The notes beneath the pieces are model-generated. The model saw only the letters and a program-made list of their open reading frames with translations, had not been told where the DNA came from and did no database searches. A program made the position numbers and the translations under genes. From the NCBI RefSeq assembly GCF_900141875.1, contig NZ_FQZE01000006.1, positions 62,001-126,000 of the forward strand: a stretch of 64,000 nt of DNA, in the 5' to 3' direction. This DNA comes from Tangfeifania diversioriginum (GTDB lineage: Bacteria > Bacteroidota > Bacteroidia > Bacteroidales > Prolixibacteraceae). Positions 1 through 8,870 of the stretch are shown here, piece after piece. The stretch's first letter is position 1; every line of letters begins with the position of its first letter.

Positions 1-582
1 CACCCAGTCCCAGCCATAGTAAAATCTTGGTTTCCAATCTGTTGTTTGTGATGTGTAGCCAATCTGCCCCAAGTAATTGGGCGGGCATTTAAAAACAAAA
101 GCGAGGGTGTTGTTTTTTTCTTTCAAAAACGGGCTGATGTCAAAGGACCAAGGAATAAATGCATTGTTAAACCGACCTGCTTCCTGACCATTAATGAAAA
201 GGATTCCCTGGTGATCTAATCCCTTACAATGTAAAATGCAGTTGTCTTTTTCCGTGACCCAATCATCAGGAATACTGGTGGCAATTATCCAGTGCCGGTT
301 TTCAATCCATTCCAGCTTGGTGAAATTCAAACCAATGTTCCAGTCGGGAACAATGCCCTGAGCTTTTAAGGCATTTTGAACAGAGCCTGGAACGGTGAAA
401 GGAATAGCTGAATATTCAGCCCAGGTTCCCGAAAGTTGGTTAAAATCAAAGTTCATTCTCCATGTATTGGGCAGATACCCCCATAACTTCCACTTTAGTT
501 GTCCGGCATTTATGCCGTAAATTTGATTGTTTACGCTGATTGTAAGAAGAAGAAATAATATGAGAAACTTATTGCGATACAT
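1..582 (-). CDS. GH2 beta-mannosidase-like enzyme, N-terminal part (runs off left edge)
   Basis: This is the first 194 codons of a secreted glycoside hydrolase. It starts at ATG 582 and is still open at base 1. A hydrophobic signal peptide (about residues 5-22) is followed by the N-terminal sugar-binding domain of GH2 mannosidase-type enzymes. The family-like signatures are a VPGSVQNAL segment near residue 62, an FINGQEAG segment, and a closing FYYGWDWV segment resembling the WDWGP motif of beta-mannosidases. The catalytic domain lies outside the window, so activity cannot be confirmed. It is last in a run of three mannoside-active genes, 73 bp after the GH92 gene. In such loci the enzyme would remove beta-1,4-mannose, for example from an N-glycan core or mannan. 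A related GH2 specificity remains possible. Confidence 0.8.
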   Translation of the reverse strand, partial: MYRNKFLILFLLLTISVNNQIYGINAGQLKWKLWGYLPNTWRMNFDFNQLSGTWAEYSAIPFTVPGSVQNALKAQGIVPDWNIGLNFTKLEWIENRHWIIATSIPDDWVTEKDNCILHCKGLDHQGILFINGQEAGRFNNAFIPWSFDISPFLKEKNNTLAFVFKCPPNYLGQIGYTSQTTDWKPRFYYGWDWV

Positions 583-655
583 AAAGTTCTAAACCATTTA
601 GCTGGTGATTGTTCTTGCTCTTATTTTAATTGTATTTGCGCATAAAATTATTCGA

Positions 656-3049
656 TCAGTTTTGTTTTAGGCCCCACTTTTTATTTGGTTCTGCTCCCAG
701 TTCAAGCTCTAATTTTCCACCCTCCAGAAAAACAGAAACAGGAAACTGAAAGTCGTTCCATTCCTCTCCATTCAGCCAGGCTTTTTGAATGTAAATGTCG
801 TCCTGATTCTTTCGGGAGGTAATAATTTCAAAAGAATTAAATTGTTTCCTATCTGTAGTGGAAGGAAAGCTTAAAGTTATTTTATCAAACAGCGGACTTG
901 TAATCTCGAGTGTAGGGTCTTTTCCAACACACCCCTGCACATCGAACAGTCCGATGGCCATTAAAACGCCCAGTGCACCCAGTTGCCCCTGATCCTCATC
1001 GCCGTTGTATCCGGAGTAAGGATCAGTTCCTCCGTAGGAAATTTTTTTTACCTGGTTCACCCAATACTGCGTTTTCCAGGGAGCGCCTGCATGGCTGAAC
1101 AAATGTGCCATCGAACACGACGGCTGATTCTCGTAATCTACCCATCCGGTGCCGTGTTCGCCGTGCGGGGTAATAAACCGGTATGGCTGCGCTTTGGTAA
1201 AACTGGAGTCCAGTTTTTCAATGAATTTATCCCTGTCGCCCATTTCTTCAATCAGGCCGCTGATGTTTTGCGGGACATAAAAGGAATAGGTTGCAGAATT
1301 TCCTTCGATAAAGCCGGGTGCACTGAACCTGCTGTTTAGCGAAACCGGAGCGAATCCGTCCATCCATTTTCCTGATTCGTGGCGCGGGCGGGCCCAGCCT
1401 GTTTCGGTATCCAGCACATTCCTCCAGTTTTCCGAACGATCCAGAAACATTTCAGCCTCTACATTTTTACCGAGCAACATTGCCATGGTTGCAATGCACC
1501 AATCTTGGTAGGCATATTCAAGTGTCATGGCAGTCCCTCCCCGGTGATACCCGGCACCTCGGTCTGCAATTTCCACCGGAACATAGCCGAGGTCAATATA
1601 CCAGTCAATTCCACCCCCGGAAGGATTTGCTCCGGATTCATAGCCAGCACGATCGCGTATTCCTCCTGGGAATGCATTTTTTTTTGATGCCGTGTATGCC
1701 ATTTGCTGGTCGAATGTAGCACGGCCTGTTGACATCAGTGCAGCGAGCAGGGGCGTGGAATGGTCTCCAACCATCACGTACGAATAGTTTCCTCCCCACG
1801 AACATCTTGACATCATTCCTGCATTCTTGTAATATTCAAGGAAAGTTTCAGCCATCCAGTTTCCGTATTCCGGGTAAATGAGGGACCACAAAATATTCAG
1901 GTTCCATTGGGAACCCCATAACCCGTCGCCGTCGAAAAATTGTCTTTCTGGCCGGCCGTTTTTATCCACAGGCAACCGGCGTATAACAGGTTGGGGGCCG
2001 GTCCAGTCGGAATAGGAGCCATCCACATCATTTGAAATTCTTTTTGATGTAGTATGCATTAGGTCGGTATAAAGCTTCACTTGCTGTTCGTGTGTACCTC
2101 CTTTTACTCCAATTCTTCCAAGGTATTCGTTCCATTTTGTATCAGCTTCTTCAACCACCCGGTTAAAATCCCAATGAGCTAGTTCAGTTTCCATATTTAA
2201 CCGGGCATTTGAAATGCTCACGTACGAAATGCCCACTTTCATGAGAATTTCTTCTCCATCTTGCAAATTATTGTAGGAGACATAAACGCCGCTTCCCTTG
2301 CCTTTTACAATGTTCTCTTCCGGTTCGACGAGTATATTGGTATCGCTGTTTTCGGGTTTTTGCCATCCAGCAAACTCATCGAACGGTTTGCTAAAGCGGG
2401 CAACAAAATGTACCATAAAAGGCTTTTTCCGCCTGAAAGTGGGGGCCATTACCGAATAGCCTTCTATTTCGTTTTCATTTGATTTTCTGGCCCAGGAATA
2501 AAGCATTTTAGTTGGCCCGACAGGTGCTCCAAGGTCAAACAAAACATGGGCTTCTTCAGATTGCGGAAAAACATACCGGTGCATTCCAACCCGGCAGGTT
2601 GCTGTTAACTCTGCTGTTACTCCATAATCTTCCAGAACTACTTTGTGGTAACCTGGTTTTACCGTTTCCTTTTCATGAGAGAACCGTGATTTACTTGCTT
2701 TTATCCCTAGGTTTCCCTTGCAGGGGCCGGTTACCGGCATTACAGGAATGCCGGCTGTTTGGGCATTGTGGATATGGGAAAAATTCAGGATGTACTTATC
2801 GTCGTAAAGGTAGCCCGAGTTCCAGAGATCGCCGTGCTTTGTGTCGGGCGACAAAGCAACCATACCAAAAGGTACGGTAGCTGATGCAAAATAGTCAAAC
2901 CTCGATTGATGGGTATCAATCAAAGGATCTACCAGTCGTGTAAAATCTGGCTTTGTTTTAGTTTCAGAAGTATCAGAAGCACATCCTGAAAAAACAAGAA
3001 TGATATAAAAGAGAATACCGGTACGCATAAATCTAAAGTTCGATTTCAA
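656..3049 (-). CDS. GH92 family alpha-mannosidase, lipoprotein
   Basis: This 797-residue protein carries a lipoprotein signal with the lipobox cysteine at residue 23 (VFSGC), so it is probably membrane-anchored. The sequence matches GH92, a calcium-dependent inverting exo-alpha-mannosidase family, at full length. The proposed catalytic acid sits in an EGNSATY segment (Glu582). The general-base pair lies in NGDEDQGQ (Asp684 and Asp686), corresponding to the conserved GNxDxGQ motif. GH92 members cleave alpha-1,2-, 1,3-, 1,4- or 1,6-mannose; the linkage cannot be read from the sequence. The start overlaps the end of the upstream GH38 gene by 17 bp, so the two are translationally close and co-transcribed. 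The GH2 gene follows after 73 bp. Confidence 0.92.
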   Translation of the reverse strand: MKSNFRFMRTGILFYIILVFSGCASDTSETKTKPDFTRLVDPLIDTHQSRFDYFASATVPFGMVALSPDTKHGDLWNSGYLYDDKYILNFSHIHNAQTAGIPVMPVTGPCKGNLGIKASKSRFSHEKETVKPGYHKVVLEDYGVTAELTATCRVGMHRYVFPQSEEAHVLFDLGAPVGPTKMLYSWARKSNENEIEGYSVMAPTFRRKKPFMVHFVARFSKPFDEFAGWQKPENSDTNILVEPEENIVKGKGSGVYVSYNNLQDGEEILMKVGISYVSISNARLNMETELAHWDFNRVVEEADTKWNEYLGRIGVKGGTHEQQVKLYTDLMHTTSKRISNDVDGSYSDWTGPQPVIRRLPVDKNGRPERQFFDGDGLWGSQWNLNILWSLIYPEYGNWMAETFLEYYKNAGMMSRCSWGGNYSYVMVGDHSTPLLAALMSTGRATFDQQMAYTASKKNAFPGGIRDRAGYESGANPSGGGIDWYIDLGYVPVEIADRGAGYHRGGTAMTLEYAYQDWCIATMAMLLGKNVEAEMFLDRSENWRNVLDTETGWARPRHESGKWMDGFAPVSLNSRFSAPGFIEGNSATYSFYVPQNISGLIEEMGDRDKFIEKLDSSFTKAQPYRFITPHGEHGTGWVDYENQPSCSMAHLFSHAGAPWKTQYWVNQVKKISYGGTDPYSGYNGDEDQGQLGALGVLMAIGLFDVQGCVGKDPTLEITSPLFDKITLSFPSTTDRKQFNSFEIITSRKNQDDIYIQKAWLNGEEWNDFQFPVSVFLEGGKLELELGAEPNKKWGLKQN

Positions 3050-5945
3050 TAAATTTTACTTCGTTGGGATTAAATGCAATATTTTTTACATCCAACTCCT
3101 GAATTATTTCACCGATAATGTTTACCTGCTTCAGGGTTTTTACCGGACGGTCTTCTATTTGCGATGAAAGACCTATTTGGGCAGGCTTGCCGTCTATCTC
3201 CCTGAAATGAAGCAAAACACTACCGTTTCCGTTAAAAGATGGCCTGCTGTTAATGAGCATTACATTTTCATCTCCGGTAATATTCATGGTTTTAAATACC
3301 GGTGAGGTTAATTCATTTTTCCCGGCAGGAAAAGTACGCGTTGGAAGCGGATTGCGCACTCCCCATGCAAATTTGGTAGCGGTAGTTACCGTGGTATCGG
3401 TTGTGGTACTGATGGTGTAAGTCCAGTTAACCGTTCCTTCCTGAAAGGCCCGGAAGTTGGTGAACCAGTAGTTGTTCATTACCCAGGAGTAAAGCCACGG
3501 TTTTCCGGGTTTGGGGTAACGTTCGAATTTACCCATGTTGAAATCGCTGAAATGCCAGAGCGGAACTTCATCGCTAACCATTATAATTTGTCCCGTAGAA
3601 CCTTTCACAGAAACAAAATTCTGAGCCACGTTCCAGTCGGATGATGAGCCCGGAAGTTGTTCGCCCTGGGCAAGGCTGCCCCCAATGGTTTCGAAGGTGA
3701 TGCGTGAATCAGGTAAACGAAAAGGGAATGCCACATACAATGCTTCGGGGTCAGTAATAATTTCTTTACTGGCCTGGTACGAAAACTCCACTTTTTTTGA
3801 ATTGTTGAACAGTCGTATTTCCCATTCTATTCCCTGTGGTTCTCCGTCTTCTCCTTCTGTAAATCCTTTCAAATCGGCTGCAACTTTTATACTTTTCCAT
3901 ACGTCACCGGCTACCCCCGGCTCAACTTTAAGATTAAAAACCGTGGAGTGGGAGGGAGCCATTTTGTTTCGTGATTCAAGGGTTTCTCTTACCGGCTGTC
4001 CGATAAAATAAGGATTTTCATTGTCATACAGGTTTTCCTGCAATTCCTTATCGTAGAATTCTTTTATTCCACCGGTTTTTTTGTCGATGGCAATTTTGAA
4101 ATACTGGTTTTCGAGCACCTCGGTATTTTCGTTTTTTGACAATTCGGTCACCTGTTTTTTCTCTTCGGAAACGTCAATTTTCAGGGCTTTAAAACCCAGT
4201 GCGGGTACGTTTCCGACTTCCAGGTTCCAGTAAGATCCTTCTCTTCTTCCATGGGAAAACTGTACCGGTATTTTTTCGTTAGTAGTTAAATCGATAATTG
4301 AAAATGCTTTGTCAGATGGAAGAATTTCGTAATCGATAAATAGTTGAATGGTTGCCGAACGGTTCCATCCCATGGAATTCACCACATAAATGACCGGGAA
4401 ATCTGCTTTTTTAAAGAATTGTTGAAGCCTGCCCAATGCATCTTCATGTAATAGCGTTACCTGTTTCATAGCCTCCCATGAATAAGCTCCTTTTTGCAGC
4501 CATTGGCGCATGGAATTTATGGAGAACGGTTGAGAAATGCTTTCAGCCGCACCGTAAGTGTGCTCATCATAAAACAATGCATTCTCGCTGATATGCCAGA
4601 TATCATCCTGAACTTTTTTGTTCACTTCACCTCCCAGCATTTGTACCATAGCAAAAATACCTTCATCTACTTGTTTAAGATTTTGGGTCTTTCTGACTTC
4701 CGCTGTTTCGCGGGCAGAAGAGCCAAATCCGTCTGACCACCAATCGAGCCAAGCATTTTGGTAAACTGGTAATTCATCTGCATGATTTTTTTCAATATAT
4801 TCGAAAAAATCCTTTGTAATGGCCAGTTTAAGTTTTGGATATTCGTATTTTTTATTCCAGGCTTCAATAATTTCACAAGCGCCTGTAGATGGTGGAGCAT
4901 TATCAGTTCGATAGCCAGAAAATTGAACTTGAATTTTATCAAAGGGAAAATCCTTATTTTCCATCTCTTTAAGATAATTGAGAAGTTTGATCTCATTAAA
5001 GTCCTCTTTAGAGGGCATTCCCCAAAAATTTCCAGTCATATAGTGGTCACTGCGATAAGCCAACAAGCGTTCGCCGGCCGGAGATTCCCACCAAAAACAG
5101 GTAGGTTTATCAAAAGGCCTAATCGAGCGGGTTTCATTAATGCCCATGTTTAGATATTTAACTCCTGTGTTTTTAAAGTAGTCGGGCATGGACCAAGCTA
5201 TCCCATTTACATCGTTTTGCATGGCAGTATAAACAGGTATCTCATATTTGTTGAATAATTTTAGAGGGGTTAAGAAATCCACCATAATATTTTCATCCGC
5301 AATTTCTGCCATGTTAAAAAGCATTGCAGTCACTTCTATCCGACCTTCTTCTATCCGTTTTAGCAGACGTTTAATTTGGGCGGCTGGCCTGGTTCTAAGG
5401 TATTCCTGTGTTACCCATGCCGATTCGCAAGTCCATCTGAATTTAGCGGCATCAGGAAGTGCATCGGTTTGATCACAATAATCGAGGGCGTAATCAATGA
5501 ATCGCATGTGTTCGGCAAGGATTTCCGACTGAGGACGGGTGTATCCGATGTCGGTATGTGAATGTTGAACGATATTTACTTCCCACTTTTTTGGAGGAAC
5601 AATCGTAAATGGAATTTTTTCGGATGTAAAATTATCAACCTGGAGCGTAAGGGTTATGTCTTTGGCTTTTTTTATGGCAGGGAATGTGAGTTGAAATTGA
5701 TTATTCCCTTTATTAAGGCTGTCTCTCAAAAGTATTTCGTTGTTGTGAGAAATTTGAATGATTCCTTCTTTTGATGCGTTATAATTTGCAATTACTTGTT
5801 GATATGATTTGCCATTTTCTTTTAAAAGAGCGGATACATTATAGAATTTCGCATTTTGTTCTGCTTCTTCCTGACCAACTGCAATAATGTTTGTGCCCAA
5901 GAATAGAAAAAATAAAATAGACAATCGGTAGGAGTAGTTTTTCAT
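3033..5945 (-). CDS. GH38-type alpha-mannosidase
   Basis: This 970-residue protein has an N-terminal signal peptide ending near residue 24 (IIAVGQ), indicating export. After a short beta-rich domain, the GH38 (alpha/beta)7 domain begins with QHSHTDIGYT, giving metal ligands His128, His130 and Asp132. The segment AMQNDVNGIAW supplies the probable nucleophile Asp245. The C-terminal half has the beta-sandwich pattern of the family. GH38 enzymes are zinc-dependent retaining alpha-mannosidases acting on alpha-1,2/1,3/1,6-mannosides. This sequence belongs to the divergent bacterial branch with NDVNG instead of the classical IDPFG, so the exact substrate is uncertain. A transcription terminator lies just upstream (5986-6012), so this gene and its two downstream partners may be expressed by read-through or from a weak promoter I could not identify. 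Confidence 0.88.
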   Translation of the reverse strand: MKNYSYRLSILFFLFLGTNIIAVGQEEAEQNAKFYNVSALLKENGKSYQQVIANYNASKEGIIQISHNNEILLRDSLNKGNNQFQLTFPAIKKAKDITLTLQVDNFTSEKIPFTIVPPKKWEVNIVQHSHTDIGYTRPQSEILAEHMRFIDYALDYCDQTDALPDAAKFRWTCESAWVTQEYLRTRPAAQIKRLLKRIEEGRIEVTAMLFNMAEIADENIMVDFLTPLKLFNKYEIPVYTAMQNDVNGIAWSMPDYFKNTGVKYLNMGINETRSIRPFDKPTCFWWESPAGERLLAYRSDHYMTGNFWGMPSKEDFNEIKLLNYLKEMENKDFPFDKIQVQFSGYRTDNAPPSTGACEIIEAWNKKYEYPKLKLAITKDFFEYIEKNHADELPVYQNAWLDWWSDGFGSSARETAEVRKTQNLKQVDEGIFAMVQMLGGEVNKKVQDDIWHISENALFYDEHTYGAAESISQPFSINSMRQWLQKGAYSWEAMKQVTLLHEDALGRLQQFFKKADFPVIYVVNSMGWNRSATIQLFIDYEILPSDKAFSIIDLTTNEKIPVQFSHGRREGSYWNLEVGNVPALGFKALKIDVSEEKKQVTELSKNENTEVLENQYFKIAIDKKTGGIKEFYDKELQENLYDNENPYFIGQPVRETLESRNKMAPSHSTVFNLKVEPGVAGDVWKSIKVAADLKGFTEGEDGEPQGIEWEIRLFNNSKKVEFSYQASKEIITDPEALYVAFPFRLPDSRITFETIGGSLAQGEQLPGSSSDWNVAQNFVSVKGSTGQIIMVSDEVPLWHFSDFNMGKFERYPKPGKPWLYSWVMNNYWFTNFRAFQEGTVNWTYTISTTTDTTVTTATKFAWGVRNPLPTRTFPAGKNELTSPVFKTMNITGDENVMLINSRPSFNGNGSVLLHFREIDGKPAQIGLSSQIEDRPVKTLKQVNIIGEIIQELDVKNIAFNPNEVKFIEIEL

Positions 5946-5985
5946 GGTAAGTATTATTAAAATTATTTAGAAAATAGAGAATAAA

Positions 5986-6012
5986 AAGCACTGCCCCGAA
6001 AAGGCAGTGCTT
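5986..6012 (-). terminator. Intrinsic terminator between the SusE-position gene and the GH38 gene
   Basis: A perfect 10-bp stem (AAGCACTGCC pairing with GGCAGTGCTT) with a 7-nt loop is followed on the minus strand by a T-rich run. It lies inside the mannoside locus, separating the binding and transport genes from the hydrolase genes. Confidence 0.85.
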
Positions 6013-6030
6013 ATATTTTATTTTTGATTA

Positions 6031-7191
6031 TTATTCTATTACAGCAAGGTGTGCATACATGTTACCTATACGGTATTCAAAAGTTACCGATGAATTGGGT
6101 ACCACGCTACTAACACTGATCATACCATAATAAATATCTTCAGGATTAGCGCCGGTTACAGCTTTGAAAATGTAAATGCCTTCACCATCAATTGGATCAG
6201 CAGTTGTAACTGACTCTCCGTCTTCAAATGCAGCAATAGCATCGTTTGAATTGTTAAGTTCATACATTGCTAAATCAGTAGGAACAAATTCAATTGTATT
6301 TCCGGCATCTAACCATGCTGAACCACCGGTAATGAGAAGTTCATCGCTCAGAGCCAGCATTGCTTTTGCATCATCATCTTCAATTTTATCATTTATAAGT
6401 AGATTTAAACCATCTCCAAGATTTAGGATAGCAGACTTCTTCAGGAAGAAATAAGGTTCACGTACAATGACATTTGCATATATTTCATCTGTATAACCAG
6501 ATTGCGTTGCTACAAATCTATAATCCATTGTATCTTTTCCTGATTCAAAATCAAATCCTGAAATTGGCACCATAAATGGTTGATCTCCTGAAAATGGAGA
6601 GCCTGGGACTTCCTCCCATGAAGCATCAGCTCCGTTTTTACGATGCGCAACCAAGGTTCCAGTATAATCACTTGCTTTTGGTTCAACTGTTACGTGGAAA
6701 TAGGCAGTTTCATCGCTACGTGCAACATCAATCTCAATGCCTTCTACCATTGGTCTGGTAGTTTCTGTTGCAGTTACCATATCTACTCGTTGTAATGCAT
6801 AATCTGTTTCACCTGCCATAGAAACTGTAACATAATCTCCAGGTTCATTCAGATTTGCCTCACTTCTCGAATAATTAACACTTGCTTTTAAATCGCCTCC
6901 AACGTTTACTGTTTTTTGCGTACCCGCAAGTGGTAATAATTGTTCGTTGCCTCCAGCCTCATGATATTGTAATTGTAAGCATTCGACATTCAATACATCG
7001 CCTGATTTTGCATTTGGCAAATAGGCAGTAACCGAAAATTCATCATCAAGAGTACTTATTCCAGTTGTAGTTGCAGATGATACTTCAGTTAAAATTGCAT
7101 CTCCATTTTCATCTCTTGGTATATCCAGTTCCTCTTCTTGGCAACTGGCGATAAAAATGAGTGCTGATAAGAAGAATATTATTTTTTTCAT
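6031..7191 (-). CDS. SusE-position lipoprotein, putative surface glycan-binding protein
   Basis: This 386-residue protein starts with a lipoprotein signal (lipobox IASC, Cys17) followed by an acidic EEELD stretch, the pattern that exports lipoproteins to the cell surface in Bacteroidota. The remainder looks like consecutive beta-sandwich modules; I do not recognise a named domain. It sits directly downstream of SusD (36-bp gap) and before a terminator, which is where SusE/SusF-type surface glycan-binding proteins are normally encoded. Function is inferred only from position, signal and beta-rich composition. It may instead be a small inhibitor-like or scaffold protein, but binding of the imported mannoside is the simplest reading. 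Confidence 0.7.
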   Translation of the reverse strand: MKKIIFFLSALIFIASCQEEELDIPRDENGDAILTEVSSATTTGISTLDDEFSVTAYLPNAKSGDVLNVECLQLQYHEAGGNEQLLPLAGTQKTVNVGGDLKASVNYSRSEANLNEPGDYVTVSMAGETDYALQRVDMVTATETTRPMVEGIEIDVARSDETAYFHVTVEPKASDYTGTLVAHRKNGADASWEEVPGSPFSGDQPFMVPISGFDFESGKDTMDYRFVATQSGYTDEIYANVIVREPYFFLKKSAILNLGDGLNLLINDKIEDDDAKAMLALSDELLITGGSAWLDAGNTIEFVPTDLAMYELNNSNDAIAAFEDGESVTTADPIDGEGIYIFKAVTGANPEDIYYGMISVSSVVPNSSVTFEYRIGNMYAHLAVIE

Positions 7192-7227
7192 CTTTTTAAT
7201 GTTTTAATTAGTTAAATCATTTATTGA

Positions 7228-8850
7228 TTATGATCCTGATTGTACAGGTTGCCAACCAAAGTTTTGAGTACATTGCCTGTTGTTTTTAATTTCAGTGGCC
7301 GAAATTGGAGACAAGAGGTGTTTATTACCAAATTCATGATCGAAATTTGTTGGCTGATGTCCAACGAAATTTTCAATAGCTTCAAACTGACCTTGCCCAT
7401 CTACTAATGCCTTGCGAGTGCGCCGCATGTCCCATAGCATTTTGTTTTCAAATATCAATTCATAGGCACGTTCACTCATAATAGCCTTTAGGTTTACATC
7501 GCCAGCCTGGTATTCTGATAATTCAGCTCTTACCCTCACTTCGTTAATACCTTTAATAATATCGTTATCAGAAACAGATACTCCTAATTGACGGAGCGTC
7601 CAGTTTACTTCTGTCAGCATTAACAAAATATCAGCATACCGGTATAAATTCCAGTTTAATCCTGAATTAGCGGTTCCTTTTACTGCATCATAGTCGTAAT
7701 ATTTATATAAAAAAGCAACAGGGAATTTATCAGCAGGGCTCTCGTTTACATCATATTTTTTTGCTTTAGTGTCACTGTAGTAAAAATATACTCTATCCTG
7801 AATGCGGATATCTGCTGGATTAAACGATTCATGATATGCCGGGCTTGGAATATTGGTTCCTGTCTCAACAGTATATGATGAAACATAACTATTCATGGGC
7901 AACCAGAAATAAACCGGGAAGTTCTGAACGCCTTCCATGTATTGAATCTGGAATATTGCACCTCCTCTGTTGTTCATTTCAGGATTGTTCAGATCGCTGA
8001 ATTCTCCAATCGGATATTTTCCGTAAAGTGCATCCAGTTGTGTTTTAGATTTTTGCAACAGTTCTTTTGCACTTGTAGTATTTACAGGATATTCAGTCAT
8101 AGACCACGATCCTTGTTCGCACCACGCTTTGTCTGGATCGGTGTTCACTTCCTGGTATGGATAACCTGCCATTGTTAGATAAACATCGGCTAGAATTGCT
8201 ATAGATACATCTTTTGTTACACGACCATCACTTGATCTTCCATCAGGTAGGTTGCTCTCATTTACGGCAAATTCAAGATCAGGAACGATAATTTCGTCGT
8301 AGATCTTTTTTAGTGAAGCACGTGGTTGTTCAGCCTCACTTGCATCCTCTAAGGTTGCTACGTTATAAACTACATCACCATAGTGGCGAACAAGACAGAA
8401 ATAATAAAATGCCCGTAAGGTGCGCACTTCACCAAGGTAATGCGATTGATCTTCTGGTGAAAGACCATCAATTGTAGGAATCATTTCTATAGCAAGGTTA
8501 CAGTCCCTGACTCCCGTATACCAGTTGTTCCAGGGGCCGGTAAAATAATCTTCTTCACCACTTTGGTCATCTTGTTCAAATTTCCAAAGTCTTGCTCCCA
8601 TGTACTGTGAATATGCTTTGCCTGTAAAATATTCACGGGCACCAGCCTGGTTTCCACCCCATTCACTGGTTCCACTGGTCCAGCCCGGAAGAGCTCTGTA
8701 GGCGCCTGTGGCAAAGGCAACACCAGCCTCATAGCTGGAAATATCGGATTCTGTAGTTAGTGAACCTGTGGGTTCCTCTTTTAAAAAATCCTCGCAAGAA
8801 CTTATTAAAAGTCCCAAAAACAGGAATATATATATATTATAATATTTCAT
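7228..8850 (-). CDS. SusD/RagB-family glycan-binding lipoprotein
   Basis: This 540-residue protein has a lipoprotein signal (LISSC) followed by EDFLKEEPTGSLTTESDI, the typical opening of SusD proteins. The N-terminal SusD-like domain contains the family's TPR-type helices, including an EVRTLRAFYYFCLVRHYGDV segment. The C-terminal RagB/SusD domain carries an INEVRVRAEL segment and a final LWDMRRTRKAL-type segment. SusD sits as a lid over the SusC barrel and captures oligosaccharide at the cell surface. It lies 20 bp downstream of its SusC partner in the same operon. Ligand specificity cannot be read; mannosidase neighbours point to mannosides. Confidence 0.95.
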   Translation of the reverse strand: MKYYNIYIFLFLGLLISSCEDFLKEEPTGSLTTESDISSYEAGVAFATGAYRALPGWTSGTSEWGGNQAGAREYFTGKAYSQYMGARLWKFEQDDQSGEEDYFTGPWNNWYTGVRDCNLAIEMIPTIDGLSPEDQSHYLGEVRTLRAFYYFCLVRHYGDVVYNVATLEDASEAEQPRASLKKIYDEIIVPDLEFAVNESNLPDGRSSDGRVTKDVSIAILADVYLTMAGYPYQEVNTDPDKAWCEQGSWSMTEYPVNTTSAKELLQKSKTQLDALYGKYPIGEFSDLNNPEMNNRGGAIFQIQYMEGVQNFPVYFWLPMNSYVSSYTVETGTNIPSPAYHESFNPADIRIQDRVYFYYSDTKAKKYDVNESPADKFPVAFLYKYYDYDAVKGTANSGLNWNLYRYADILLMLTEVNWTLRQLGVSVSDNDIIKGINEVRVRAELSEYQAGDVNLKAIMSERAYELIFENKMLWDMRRTRKALVDGQGQFEAIENFVGHQPTNFDHEFGNKHLLSPISATEIKNNRQCTQNFGWQPVQSGS

Positions 8851-8870
8851 CTCTCTTAAATTTTTAATGA

